A DNA stretch of 64,000 nucleotides, taken from assembly GCA_002205125.1 (NCBI GenBank), contig NIOE01000008.1, positions 390,304 to 454,303 on the forward strand, written 5' to 3'. The stretch comes from Roseateles noduli (GTDB lineage: Bacteria > Pseudomonadota > Gammaproteobacteria > Burkholderiales > Burkholderiaceae_C). A program made the position numbers and the translations under genes. Shown here one piece after another: positions 29,274 to 38,430 of the stretch. The notes below the pieces were generated by a model. The model ran no database searches and had not been told where the DNA came from. It was given only the letters and a program-made list of their open reading frames with translations. Numbering within the stretch: the stretch's first letter is position 1; each line of letters begins with the position of its first letter.

Positions 29274-29294
29274 CATCGGGCCAAGGGCCCGATG
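29274..29294 (+). terminator. hairpin after hemL
   Basis: CATCGGGCC-AAG-GGCCCGATG, a perfect 9-bp stem with a 3-nt loop 12 bp after the hemL stop. No U-tract follows, so it may be a weak or Rho-assisted terminator or an mRNA 3' stabilising hairpin. Confidence 0.5.
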
Positions 29295-29335
29295 GCCGGC
29301 TCGGGAAAGCCTGGCCCCGGCAAACACCGAGCCAG

Positions 29336-29367
29336 GCCTGTCGCGAATTTTTCAATCCGCGACAGGC
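29336..29367. promoter_or_regulatory. 10-bp inverted repeat upstream of mpl
   Basis: GCCTGTCGCG and CGCGACAGGC form a perfect 10-bp stem flanking a 12-nt AT-rich centre (AATTTTTCAATC), 43 bp before the mpl start. It could be an operator spanning the mpl promoter or a leader hairpin. The AT-rich loop is unusual in this GC-rich sequence. Confidence 0.4.
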
Positions 29368-29410
29368 ATTACGCTTGCTTACCCATTGGTACAGCAGCTG
29401 AGAGACAGAC

Positions 29411-30775
29411 ATGCATATCCACATCCTTGGCATCTGCGGCACCTTCATGGGCGGGCTGGCGGCGCTGGCGCGCGAGGCCGGTCACACGGTGACCGGCTGC
29501 GATGCGAATGTCTATCCGCCGATGTCGACGCAGCTGGAGGCCCTGGGCATCGAGTTGATCCAGGGCTTCGGCGCGGAGCAGCTGGCGCTCAAGCCCGACC
29601 TGTTCGTGATCGGCAATGTGGTGACGCGCTCGTCCGAAGGCCGCTTCCCGCTGATGGAGGCCATCCTCGACGCCGGCCTGCCGTACACCAGCGGCCCGCA
29701 GTGGCTGGCGGAGCACGTGCTCCAGGGCAAGCACGTGCTGGCGGTCGCCGGCACGCACGGCAAGACGTCGACGACCTCGATGCTGACCTGGATCCTGGAA
29801 TCGGCCGGTCTGGCGCCCGGTTTCCTGATCGGCGGCGTGCCGCAGAACTTCGGCGTGTCGGCCCGGCTGGGCGACGGCCGGTTCTTCGTCATCGAGGCCG
29901 ACGAGTACGACACCGCCTTCTTCGACAAGCGCAGCAAGTTCGTCCACTACCGGCCGCGCACGGCGATCCTGAACAACCTCGAACACGACCACGCCGACAT
30001 CTTCCCGGACCTGGCCGCCATCGAGACCCAGTTCCACCACCTGGTGCGGACGGTGCCGGCGTCCGGGAGACTGGTCGTCAACGCGCGTGAGGAAGCGTTG
30101 CAGCGCGTGCTGTCGCGCGGCTGCTGGAGCGACGTGCAGCGCTTCGGCGCCCGCAAGGAGGAACCCGGTGCGCTGCGCGCGCGCGGTGAGCCGCAGTCCT
30201 TCGACGTCCTGCGCGGCAGCCTGAAGGTCGGCCATGTCAACTGGGAGCTGCTGGGCGAGCACAACCAGCTCAACGCGCTGGCGGCGATCTCGGCGGCGGA
30301 ACACGTGGGCGTCGATCCGGAGAAGGCAGCCGAGGCGCTCGGCACGTTCAAGAACGTGCGCCGACGGCTGGAGCTGCGCGGCGAGTCGCGCGGCATCAAG
30401 GTCTACGACGACTTCGCGCACCACCCGACGGCGATCCACACGACCATCGCCGGCCTGCGCCGCCGGATCCCGCCGCAGGAGCGCATCCTGGCCGTCTTCG
30501 AGCCGCGCTCCAACACGATGAAGCTGGGCACCATGAAGGCGCAGCTGCCCTGGGCGCTGGAGGAGGCCGATCTGAGCTTCTGCAACCAGGACGGTCTGAC
30601 CTGGGACGCGCGCGAGGCGCTGGCGCCGCTGGGCGAGCAGGGCCTGGTCGGCGCGGACGTCGACGAGCTGGTGCAGATGGTCAAGCGCGCGGCCAAGCCC
30701 GGCGACCACGTGCTGTGCATGAGCAACGGCGGCTTCGGCGGCATCCACGAAAAGCTGCTGGACGCGCTGAAGTAA
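29411..30775 (+). CDS. mpl: UDP-N-acetylmuramate:L-alanyl-gamma-D-glutamyl-meso-diaminopimelate ligase
   Basis: Murein tripeptide recycling ligase of 454 residues. It rejoins L-Ala-gamma-D-Glu-mDAP to UDP-MurNAc in the cytoplasm. The N-terminal MHIHILGICGTFMGGLAALA, the ATP loop VAGTHGKTSTTSML (near residue 115), EADEYDTAFFDKRSKFVHY and YDDFAHHPTAI are Mpl hallmarks; in MurC the first motif differs. Start ATG at 29411 lies just after an inverted repeat. It is followed by a terminator-like hairpin. Confidence 0.96.
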   Translation: MHIHILGICGTFMGGLAALAREAGHTVTGCDANVYPPMSTQLEALGIELIQGFGAEQLALKPDLFVIGNVVTRSSEGRFPLMEAILDAGLPYTSGPQWLAEHVLQGKHVLAVAGTHGKTSTTSMLTWILESAGLAPGFLIGGVPQNFGVSARLGDGRFFVIEADEYDTAFFDKRSKFVHYRPRTAILNNLEHDHADIFPDLAAIETQFHHLVRTVPASGRLVVNAREEALQRVLSRGCWSDVQRFGARKEEPGALRARGEPQSFDVLRGSLKVGHVNWELLGEHNQLNALAAISAAEHVGVDPEKAAEALGTFKNVRRRLELRGESRGIKVYDDFAHHPTAIHTTIAGLRRRIPPQERILAVFEPRSNTMKLGTMKAQLPWALEEADLSFCNQDGLTWDAREALAPLGEQGLVGADVDELVQMVKRAAKPGDHVLCMSNGGFGGIHEKLLDALK

Positions 30776-30790
30776 ACCGGCGATCCTGCG

Positions 30791-30821
30791 CCGCCGCGTC
30801 CGGATTGCACCGGAGCGGCGG
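30791..30821 (+). terminator. hairpin after mpl
   Basis: CCGCCGCGTCCGG-ATTGCA-CCGGAGCGGCGG forms a 12-bp stem with one bulged G, 15 bp after the mpl stop. It lacks a U-tract. Probably the end of the mpl transcript, before the separately promoted AI-2E family gene. Confidence 0.5.
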
Positions 30822-30932
30822 GTTGGCACGCCGCGTGCCCTTCCCGCGATCCACTGCCTTGCGGCGGTTCCCTGTCCCATCCCGCAAGATCCCGCCCGGG
30901 ATCCTGCACGACTCCCGAGGAGCGACTTCACG

Positions 30933-32009
30933 ATGAGTGGTCCTGGCAAGCTGGTCCCCGCGCTGCAGAACCGGTCCTTCCTGTGCCTGCTGGCGCTGGT
31001 GACGGTGGCGTTCTTCTGGATCGTGTGGCCGATGATGAGCGCGATCCTCTGGGGCGTGGCCCTGGCCATCGTGTTCCAGCCGCTGTACCGCAAGCTGCTG
31101 CGCAAGACGAAGCGGCCCGGGCTGTCGGCGGGGGCGACGATCCTGGTGATCCTGCTGCTGGTGGTGCTGCCGCTGACCTACGTGATGGGCGCGCTGGTGC
31201 GCGAAGCGGCGGTCGTTTTCGAGATGGTGAAGTCCGGCCAATTCAACTTCAACACCTACGTGGCGCAGATCTACGCGGCGCTGCCGTCGTGGCTGATCGA
31301 CGTGCTGGAGCGGCTGGGCCTGCACGACCTGTCGAACCTGCAGGAGAAGCTGGGCAGCGCGCTGAACCAGGGCAGCCAGTTCATGGCGACCAAGGCGCTG
31401 GGCTTCGGGCAGGACACCTTCGATTTCCTGGTGAGCTTCTTCGTGATGCTCTACCTGCTGTATTTCCTGCTGCGCGACGGCGAGCAGCTCTCTGCGCGCA
31501 TCCGCGACGCGCTGCCGCTGCAGGACTCCTACAAGCGCCAGCTGGGCGAGAAGTTCCGGACGGTGATCCGCGCAACGGTCAAGGGCAACATTGCCGTGGC
31601 AGCCATCCAGGGCGCGCTCGGCGGCATGGCGTTCTGGGTGCTGGGCATCCACGCGCCGGTGCTGTGGGCGGTGCTGATGGCCTTCCTGTCGCTGCTGCCC
31701 GCGGTCGGCGCGGCGCTGGTGTGGGCGCCGGTGGCCATCTACCTGCTGTCGACCGGGCATGTCGGCTCCGGCATCGGCCTGATCGTCTTCGGCACCGTGG
31801 TCATCGGCCTGGTGGACAACCTGCTGCGACCGCTGCTGGTCGGCAAGGACACCAAGATGCCGGACTATGTCGTGCTGCTGTCCACGCTGGGCGGGATGGC
31901 GGTCTTCGGCATCAACGGCTTCGTCATCGGCCCGCTGATCGCGGCGATGTTCATCGCGGTCTGGGACATCGTCGCGGCAGAACGGCGCTATCCGGTCGGC
32001 GACCACTGA
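30933..32009 (+). CDS. AI-2E family transporter (PerM/YdiK-like)
   Basis: Polytopic inner-membrane protein of 358 residues with about eight TM segments. The first two lie at residues 12-60 (FWIVWPMMSAILWGVALAIV) and others at about 65-90, 150-180 and 205-340. The conserved C-terminal block GLVDNLLRPLLVG and FVIGPLIAAMF identifies the AI-2E/PerM family. Family members have been tied to AI-2 export and other ions or metabolites, so the substrate is unknown. A good ribosome site (GAGGAG) precedes the ATG at 30933. Confidence 0.88.
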   Translation: MSGPGKLVPALQNRSFLCLLALVTVAFFWIVWPMMSAILWGVALAIVFQPLYRKLLRKTKRPGLSAGATILVILLLVVLPLTYVMGALVREAAVVFEMVKSGQFNFNTYVAQIYAALPSWLIDVLERLGLHDLSNLQEKLGSALNQGSQFMATKALGFGQDTFDFLVSFFVMLYLLYFLLRDGEQLSARIRDALPLQDSYKRQLGEKFRTVIRATVKGNIAVAAIQGALGGMAFWVLGIHAPVLWAVLMAFLSLLPAVGAALVWAPVAIYLLSTGHVGSGIGLIVFGTVVIGLVDNLLRPLLVGKDTKMPDYVVLLSTLGGMAVFGINGFVIGPLIAAMFIAVWDIVAAERRYPVGDH

Positions 32010-32055
32010 CCCGCGCATTGACGCTTTCGACGTCAGCATCGCGAGTCTTTTCATG

Positions 32056-32084
32056 ACGATTTTTCGTTTGACGAGCAAAATCGT
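32056..32084. promoter_or_regulatory. dyad in the AT-richer leader upstream of fic
   Basis: ACGATTTT (32056-32063) and AAAATCGT (32077-32084) form a perfect 8-bp inverted repeat with a 13-nt spacer that includes TTTGACGAGC. The start of the Fic gene is 21 bp downstream. The local AT-richness and position fit an operator or a regulated promoter. Confidence 0.4.
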
Positions 32085-32105
32085 GCGCTCGCAAGTGATC
32101 TCGTC

Positions 32106-33707
32106 ATGGCGGACACCCTCCTCGGCTTCCAGCGCCTCGCGCAACTCTTCGACCTCCAGCCGGTCCAGCCCTGGGCGTCGCTGAGCCGGGCCGGCTCACG
32201 GCGGGCCCAGGAGCTCGTCGAGGGCGTGGAGCTCCTCACCTGGCCCGCCTCCTACCGGCCGACGGACGACTTTCGCGGCCATTTCGAGTTCGGCCTCAAG
32301 TACGACCGTCTTCACTTCGAATTCCTGTCGCGGCTGTTCGAACGCATCGACCCGTCGGAGGTGTTGGGATGGATCTCGGAGGAGCCCAACGGCAGCTATG
32401 CGCGCCGTGCCGGGTTCCTCTACGAATGGTTCACCGGGCAGCGGCTGGCCATCCCGGACCTGCCGAGTTCGCTGGGCTATGTCGATGCCCTGGATGCGTC
32501 GCTCTATCTCACGGCATCGACGCCCGAACGCAACCGGCGCTGGCGCGTCAACGACAACCTGCCCGGTACCCCGCCGTTCTGCCCGCTGGTGTATCTGGGG
32601 CCGGCGCAGGAGCGCGGCTGGCTCTATGACGTCGCCGCCGGCGTGCAACGGCTGGACGACCGTTTCGGCGCGGACATGCTGGCGCGCAGTGCCGCCTGGC
32701 TGACCTACAAGGAATCGCGCGCCAGCTTCGCCATCGAGCGCGAGTCGGAGCATGAGGACCGCATCCGGCGGTTTGCCGTCGCCATCGACCAGTTCAGCGG
32801 CCGGCTGGACGACGTGATGGCCAAGGGCAGCCTGCTGATGTTGCAGAAGGCCGTGCTCGGCGACGGCGCGTTGCGGCTCGGCACGCGACAGTCGCCCGTC
32901 TTCGTGGGACAGAGCACCCTGCGGGCCCAGGTCGTCCACTACATCGCGCCTTCGGAGTCGCTGGTGCCGGCCATGCTGGCGGCACTCCGCGAGGTCGAGC
33001 GCCGGACACGCGGCTCGCAGCCGGTGGCGCGTGCTGCCGCCGTCGCGTTCGGTTTCGTCTACCTGCATCCGCTCGCCGACGGCAACGGGCGGCTGCACCG
33101 GTTCCTGATCAACCACGTGCTGGCCGCCGACAAGGCAGTGCCGCAGCATCTGGTGATCCCGGTCTCGGCCACGATTGCGAGCAGCTCGCGCGATCGTGCG
33201 GCCTACGACACCGTGCTGGAGGTGTTCTCGAGACCGTTCATGCGGGCCTACGCCGAGCGCTTCCGTTTCGGCACCCGACGCCTGTGCCCCGATGGCGTTG
33301 CGACCGACTTCGAATTCCTCGCGACGGAGGATGCCGCGCATGCCTGGCGGTACCCGGATCTGAGCGCGCATGCCCGGTACCTTGGCGACGTGCTGCGGCG
33401 CACCGTCGAGGTGGAGATGCCCGCCGAGGCGCACCAGTTGCGACTGCATGACGCGGCGCGGGCCGCGGTGAAATCCTTCGTCGAGATGCCTGATGCCGAG
33501 GCGGATCGCCTTGTGCGATCGCTGCGCGCGAGCGACTGGACGGTCAGCAACAAGCTGCGCAAGGAGATGCCGGAACTGTTCGAGGCACAGGGACGGCTCG
33601 GCCACCTCCGCGAACCGCTGATCGACGCGATCCGGGAGGTGTTCGCCGATGCCGATGCCGATGCCGATGCCAATGAAAAGGGCCGGCTCGCGCCGGCCCC
33701 ACGTTGA
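32106..33707 (+). CDS. Fic/DOC-family protein (probable AMPylase) with inhibitory helix
   Basis: A 533-residue Fic-domain protein. The catalytic loop HPLADGNGRLHR starts near residue 321 and keeps the His and GNGR needed for nucleotidyl transfer. An N-terminal inhibition motif of the (S/T)xxxE type is seen as SFAIER near residues 207-211, upstream of the Fic core, so this is an intramolecularly restrained (class II-like) Fic protein; Arg replaces the usual Gly/Asn after Glu. A C-terminal region contains a short hexanucleotide repeat encoding Ala-Asp pairs (near 33645-33675). No antitoxin gene is adjacent. The target is unknown. Confidence 0.88.
   Translation: MADTLLGFQRLAQLFDLQPVQPWASLSRAGSRRAQELVEGVELLTWPASYRPTDDFRGHFEFGLKYDRLHFEFLSRLFERIDPSEVLGWISEEPNGSYARRAGFLYEWFTGQRLAIPDLPSSLGYVDALDASLYLTASTPERNRRWRVNDNLPGTPPFCPLVYLGPAQERGWLYDVAAGVQRLDDRFGADMLARSAAWLTYKESRASFAIERESEHEDRIRRFAVAIDQFSGRLDDVMAKGSLLMLQKAVLGDGALRLGTRQSPVFVGQSTLRAQVVHYIAPSESLVPAMLAALREVERRTRGSQPVARAAAVAFGFVYLHPLADGNGRLHRFLINHVLAADKAVPQHLVIPVSATIASSSRDRAAYDTVLEVFSRPFMRAYAERFRFGTRRLCPDGVATDFEFLATEDAAHAWRYPDLSAHARYLGDVLRRTVEVEMPAEAHQLRLHDAARAAVKSFVEMPDAEADRLVRSLRASDWTVSNKLRKEMPELFEAQGRLGHLREPLIDAIREVFADADADADANEKGRLAPAPR
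33644..33675 (+). repeat. hexanucleotide tandem repeat inside the fic 3' end
   Basis: About five tandem GCCGAT units (the last degenerate to GCCAAT), encoding alternating Ala and Asp. The unit length is a multiple of three, so slippage would change protein length without a frameshift. Confidence 0.75.
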
Positions 33708-33735
33708 CGAAGCGATCGACTGATCGCGTCGCGGA

Positions 33736-36486
33736 TCAGGTCCGCGTCATCGTCGCCTTCAGCACGTTGCTGAGGAAGTCCAGGCTTTCGGCCAGGTGGG
33801 CGCGGGTCTCGATCGAGCCCTTGCCCTGCGCGGCGCGCAGGTCGCTCTGCAGCTGCACGGCGTGCAGGCGCAGCACCGCGTAGGCATCGGCGAACTGGCC
33901 CGACGCCGCACCGCTCTTCGTCAGGTTGGCCTGGATGCGGCGCAGGTACTCGCGCTGCAGGTTGCGGCGCAGCGGATCGATCTCCGCGCCGGTCTTGAGC
34001 TCGCTCCAGATCGAGGACTGCAGCGTGCCGTAGACCTCGCCGATCGTGATCAGGCCCTTGCGCTGCGACACCGGCACGTAGGCCGGCAGCTCCATCAGGC
34101 GGATCGCCGTCTGCGCCTGCAGCAGGCGGTCCAGCGAGCCCAGCTGCACCCGCGCCACCGCCGCCGGGATGTTCACGAAGCCCGCGCGATTGAACTCGAC
34201 ATAGTCGGTCGTGATCGAGGTCAGGAACTCCGGCTTGAAGCGGAAGCTGTCGGCGCTGAAGATGCCCTGCGCCAGGAAGCGCAGCGCCTCGCGCTGCTTG
34301 GCGGGATCGACCGGCCGCATCGCGGCCACCGATGCGCCCGGCACGTCGCGGTGCGTGTACATGCCGCCGACGTACTTGCCCACCAGATCCGACGCGCGCG
34401 CCAGCTGGTTGAAACCACCGGCCAGCTGACGGCGCTGGCGCAGCGGATCGTCGCCGGCTTCCGGCGTCCGATTCTGCACGCGCGTCCACAGCTCCTGCGT
34501 CAGCTTCAACCGCTTGCGGAAGTACGCCATCGGGTCGTCGCCGAGGTCGAAGCGGTTGATCGTCGGATCCATGCCGTCGAACGGGCCGAAGCCGCCGGCG
34601 TCGGTGTCGTCCGCATAGGCGTGGCCGGGCAGCGTGTTCTGCGCGGCGACGCGCTTGAGCTCGGCCTCTTCCTGCTCCTTGGGCACCTGCTTGTAGGCGT
34701 ACTCGATCGCCCAGTAGTCGTAGGCGCCCAGCGTCGTGTTGTTGTAGGTGGTCGGCGCCTCGCCCTCCAGCGGGATGTTGTAGGCGTTGTAGTCCATCAC
34801 CGAGGCCGACAGGCCGTTGGCGTCGGTCCAGGCCTTGTCCTTGAGCTGCGCCTGCGTCACCTGCGTGGAGGCCTTGAAGTTGTGCTTCAGGCCGAGCGTG
34901 TGACCCACCTCGTGCATGATCACGTCCTTGATCCGCGCCTGGATGAAGGCGTCGGCTTCGGGGCTGTCCGGCGCGATGTCGCCACGGGCTTCGAGCACGT
35001 CGAGCGCGAAGTCCATCTCCGACGCCGCATCGTGCGCATAGGTGCAGTAGGTCGCGTTGCGACCTTCGCGCCAGCCCTGGTTCAGCGCGGCCAGCGCCTG
35101 CGCCTCTTCCGCCAGCGTGGACACCTGACCGCCGGCCATGCCGCGCGGCGCGTCTTCGGCAATGAAGGCGCGGCCGCCGCGGGCGAACACGTCGCTCATG
35201 CCGATGTCGGCGTCCAGGATCTCGCCGGTGCGCGGATCCAGGTGGCTCGGGCCGATGGCGAAGCCCACGTCCGAACCGACGAACCAGCGGATCGACGCGT
35301 GCGACGCGTCCATGTTGTCCCAGTCCGCGTCATCGGGCTGCTGCTTGGCCACGACCGCGTTCTTGAAGCCGATCTTCTCGAAGGCCTTGTTCCATTCCAG
35401 GATGCCGGCCTCGACCGCGGGGCGGTACTTCGGCGGGATGTTCTTGTCCATCCAGTAGGTGATCGGCTGCACCGGCTCGGACAGCGCGGCGTCGGGGTCC
35501 TTCTTCTCCAGACGCCAGCGCGCGATGTAGTGGACGCGCGGGTTCGGCTTGGCGTCGTCGCTCAGGTCGGTGAAGGATTCGGTGAAGTGGCCCAGGCGGC
35601 CGTCGGCGCGGCGCGTGGCCATCTTCTCTTCCGGCAGCGCGCGGAAGTTGTAGACGAAGCCCATGAACATCGAGCGCGGATCCGGCAGCGCCTGCGGCGG
35701 CGTCGGGACCGGCACGGGCGGGGCCACCAGCGGCGGCGCCGGGATGCGCGGCGTGAAGTAGTGGACCTTGGCGTTCAGCGTCGTGAGCTGCGCGTCGGCG
35801 CGGGTCAGCTCGAAGTACGAGTTGCTGCGGTCGACGTTGTAGGGCAGCCGGTAGGCCATCTCCAGGCGCGTGGACATGCCGGGGATGTCGCTCAGCAGCA
35901 GGCTGGCGTCGACCAGGAACGACTTGCGCTCGGGGTGGTCGGCGCTGGCGACCGGGCCGGCGGCCAGCAGGCTGGGCGAGAACGCCTCCTCGCCGGCGCG
36001 CTTGCCGCCGCCTTCGGCGCGGAACGCCGTGTTCAGCGCGACCAGCTGGATCGCGTTGCCGACGCGGCGCCACTCGGCCAGGATCTCCGGGCCCATCTGG
36101 CTGGCGTAGAAGCCGCGTTCGCCGATGGAGCTGGTGATGTTGATGGTGAACAGGAAGGGCTTGTTCAGCATCGCGCGCGGGATCTCGAGCCAGACCTTCT
36201 CGTCCTTGCGCAGGATGGGGAAGAGGCCGTCGTCGCGCTTGGTGTCGCGGCTGACTTCGGCGAACGGCTTGGGCGCGGTCGGATCGGCGGCGGGACGCGG
36301 CGCCGTCATCGGCGAGGAAGCGCCCGGTTGGCCCGGTGCGCCGGAAGCGGCGCCGGCCGGCGCGGGAGCGGCCTGCGCGGTGGGCGAGGCGGTGGAGGCG
36401 CCGGTCGGGCCGGTCGTGGCGCAGGCGGTGAGCAGCAGCGCCGCGGCGGCGATGGCCGTCAGCTGGATCGTGTCCCTGTGGATCAT
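33736..36486 (-). CDS. zinc-dependent metalloprotease lipoprotein (DUF5117/DUF4953 type)
   Basis: A 916-residue secreted protein from ATG 36486. The lipoprotein signal has lipobox LLTAC near residue 20, followed by an Ala/Pro/Gly-rich linker to about 75. The DUF5117-like N-terminal domain carries IPRAMLNKPFLFTINI. The metzincin-like zinc motif HEVGHTLGLKHNF starts near residue 524, followed by a Met-turn candidate SASVMDYNAYN. The C-terminal domain is alpha-helical. These large putative peptidases occur widely in Burkholderiales and Bacteroidetes; substrates are unknown. It is convergent with fic, and the reading frame upstream of the chosen start lacks a signal peptide. Confidence 0.9.
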   Translation of the reverse strand: MIHRDTIQLTAIAAAALLLTACATTGPTGASTASPTAQAAPAPAGAASGAPGQPGASSPMTAPRPAADPTAPKPFAEVSRDTKRDDGLFPILRKDEKVWLEIPRAMLNKPFLFTINITSSIGERGFYASQMGPEILAEWRRVGNAIQLVALNTAFRAEGGGKRAGEEAFSPSLLAAGPVASADHPERKSFLVDASLLLSDIPGMSTRLEMAYRLPYNVDRSNSYFELTRADAQLTTLNAKVHYFTPRIPAPPLVAPPVPVPTPPQALPDPRSMFMGFVYNFRALPEEKMATRRADGRLGHFTESFTDLSDDAKPNPRVHYIARWRLEKKDPDAALSEPVQPITYWMDKNIPPKYRPAVEAGILEWNKAFEKIGFKNAVVAKQQPDDADWDNMDASHASIRWFVGSDVGFAIGPSHLDPRTGEILDADIGMSDVFARGGRAFIAEDAPRGMAGGQVSTLAEEAQALAALNQGWREGRNATYCTYAHDAASEMDFALDVLEARGDIAPDSPEADAFIQARIKDVIMHEVGHTLGLKHNFKASTQVTQAQLKDKAWTDANGLSASVMDYNAYNIPLEGEAPTTYNNTTLGAYDYWAIEYAYKQVPKEQEEAELKRVAAQNTLPGHAYADDTDAGGFGPFDGMDPTINRFDLGDDPMAYFRKRLKLTQELWTRVQNRTPEAGDDPLRQRRQLAGGFNQLARASDLVGKYVGGMYTHRDVPGASVAAMRPVDPAKQREALRFLAQGIFSADSFRFKPEFLTSITTDYVEFNRAGFVNIPAAVARVQLGSLDRLLQAQTAIRLMELPAYVPVSQRKGLITIGEVYGTLQSSIWSELKTGAEIDPLRRNLQREYLRRIQANLTKSGAASGQFADAYAVLRLHAVQLQSDLRAAQGKGSIETRAHLAESLDFLSNVLKATMTRT

Positions 36487-36774
36487 GGATCGATGTGGTC
36501 GTGGGTCCGTCCGCAATCGGCCGGACCATGTTGAGAAAGCAGGCGTGGCGGTCATGTCGCCGCCTGGCCCCGGTGAAGCGGGCAATGTGCGGGGCCGGGG
36601 CCCGCGCGTCAATGCGCACTAACGAGCGAGCGACCCTCGCGAACCGCGCGTTTGGCGATGATCGCCCACGCCGGCAGCGCCTCACCCGTGCCGGAAGTGA
36701 CCCGCGCGCCCCGAGAGGCCCGGGGACACCCCGATGAAGGGGGTGCGCATGACTGCCACCTACACTGCCGCGCC

Positions 36775-37362
36775 ATGAGCCTGCGTCGCACCCACCTCCT
36801 CTACCTGCACGGCTTCCGGTCGTCGCCGCGTTCGGCCAAGGCCTTGCGGATGGCGCGCTGGACGAAGGACCATCGTCCGGACCTGGTGTTCGCCTGCCCG
36901 CAGCTGCCGCCGTCGCCGCGCGAGGCGATGGCGCTCGTCGACACGCTGGTCCGCGACTGGCCGCGCGACACGATGGCCGTGATGGGCAGCTCGCTCGGCG
37001 GCTTCTACGCGACCTCGGTGGCCCAGCGCACCGGTGCGTGGACCGTGCTGCTGAATCCGGCCGTGGATCCGGCCAGGGACCTCGCCAACTACATCGGCGA
37101 GCAGACCTGCTGGCAGAACCCGGAGGAACACTTCTTCTTCCGGCTCGAGTTCGTCGACGAACTCGTCGCGCTGAACGTCGGCGCGCTCGCGCATCCGGAG
37201 CGGATGCTGGCGGTCATCGCCAAGGGCGACGAGGTGCTCGACTGGCGCGAGATGCACGCGCGCTACGCGACGTGCCGGATCAAGCTGCTCGAAGGCAGCG
37301 ACCACGGCCTGGCCGACTTCGACGACTACCTGGACGAGCTGACGTCCTTCCTCGAGCTCTGA
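36775..37362 (+). CDS. YqiA-like esterase
   Basis: Small alpha/beta hydrolase of the YqiA (UPF0227) family, 195 residues from ATG 36775. It begins HLLYLHGFRSSPRSAKALRM and has the nucleophile elbow MGSSLGGFYAT (Ser near 72). A late Asp (AKGDEVLDW) and His (EGSDHGLADF) complete a triad. E. coli YqiA cleaves short acyl or CoA esters; the natural substrate is unclear. The ATG gives the family-standard N-terminus; further upstream the frame has no homology. Confidence 0.88.
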   Translation: MSLRRTHLLYLHGFRSSPRSAKALRMARWTKDHRPDLVFACPQLPPSPREAMALVDTLVRDWPRDTMAVMGSSLGGFYATSVAQRTGAWTVLLNPAVDPARDLANYIGEQTCWQNPEEHFFFRLEFVDELVALNVGALAHPERMLAVIAKGDEVLDWREMHARYATCRIKLLEGSDHGLADFDDYLDELTSFLEL

Positions 37363-37365
37363 GTC

Positions 37366-38430
37366 CTACTTCCGTCGTCCAGTCGCTTTCAGGAGCAACA
37401 GCGTCACCAAGCCGGTGAGCACGACGATCAGGCCGACCACGACCCAGAACCCGTGCTTGTGCTCGAGCAATGGCAGACCGCCCACGTTCATGCCGAACAG
37501 GCCGCTGATCAGGTTGATCGGCAGCGCCAGCACGGTGACCATCGTCAGCACATACAGCGTCTGGTTGTTCTCCTGCGCGACGCGCGCCGAGGTCTCGTCC
37601 TGCACCGCGCGGATGCGTTCCTGCAGCGCCTGGATGTCGCGCAGCACCAGCGCGAATTCCTCGCTCGCCTGTTGCAGCTGCTGCTTGTCGTTCGCTACCA
37701 CCCACTCCGGCGGGTTCGACAGCATGCGCAGCAGCGCGCTCGGCTCCGGCGCCAGCAGCCGCTGCAGACGCACCATCAGCCGCCGCAACGCGGCGACCTC
37801 GGACCCATGTCCCGAATGGCGTCCGGCAAGCAGCGCGTCCTCGATGTCGTCGACCCGCTCTGTAGCCTGGCGCACGATGCGTTGCAGCTCGTCGGCCTGG
37901 TCGCGCAGCAGGTGGTCGAGCAGCGCGACGCTGGACCGCGGCCGGTCGCCGCGCTTGATCGCCATGCGCAGGCGGTCGACCGAGCGCAGCGGCGCGCGCC
38001 GCACGCTCAGCACCAGGTGTTCGCTGACCTGCATCCACAGCGTGGAGACGTCGCCGACGTCGAAGGCGAAATCGAAGGTCACGTCGTTGAGCACGGCGAA
38101 CAGGTGCTCGCCGACGCGCTCGATGCGCGACGAGCGCGAGCCTTGCTGCTGCGCCTCGTCGAAGCTCTCGGCCAGCGCAGCGTTGCGGCGCAGCCAGGGC
38201 AGCGCGCCGGCATGCGCCAGGTTCAGGTGCAGCCACAGGTAGCCGCCATCCGGCTGCGACAGCCGGGCCTGCGCCTGCGCGAGCGTGGGCAGCGTCTCGG
38301 TCGCCCGTTCCGGGTGGATCCAGAAGCCGCAGATCAGGCCGTGTTCGTCTCCGCCGTAGGGGCCGGCCAGCGCGCCGGCCATCGACCCTGCCGATCCGCC
38401 CGGGAGCTGCGTCGTGTCATTCATCGCCAT
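37366..38430 (-). CDS. CorA-like divalent cation transporter (ZntB-type)
   Basis: A 354-residue CorA-superfamily channel subunit. A large cytoplasmic domain ends in the long helix QEENNQTLYVLTMVTVLALP-like segment leading to TM1. The pore motif GMN (SGLFGMNVGG) is near residue 312, and TM2 is near 325-348. The family forms pentamers moving Mg2+, Co2+, Ni2+ or Zn2+. The segment after GMN lacks the CorA MPE sequence, favouring ZntB-like members, but selectivity cannot be read. It starts inside the 3' end of the psd gene (14-bp overlap) and so is likely co-transcribed with it; an ATG at 38424 is an alternative start. Confidence 0.88.
   Translation of the reverse strand: MAMNDTTQLPGGSAGSMAGALAGPYGGDEHGLICGFWIHPERATETLPTLAQAQARLSQPDGGYLWLHLNLAHAGALPWLRRNAALAESFDEAQQQGSRSSRIERVGEHLFAVLNDVTFDFAFDVGDVSTLWMQVSEHLVLSVRRAPLRSVDRLRMAIKRGDRPRSSVALLDHLLRDQADELQRIVRQATERVDDIEDALLAGRHSGHGSEVAALRRLMVRLQRLLAPEPSALLRMLSNPPEWVVANDKQQLQQASEEFALVLRDIQALQERIRAVQDETSARVAQENNQTLYVLTMVTVLALPINLISGLFGMNVGGLPLLEHKHGFWVVVGLIVVLTGLVTLLLLKATGRRK

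Noticed and set aside
33796..36534. Long plus-strand open frame of about 912 codons opposite the metalloprotease
   Set aside because: Shadow of the zinc metalloprotease, which has a signal sequence and HEVGHTLGLKH; the antisense frame is Arg/His/Val repeats without structure.
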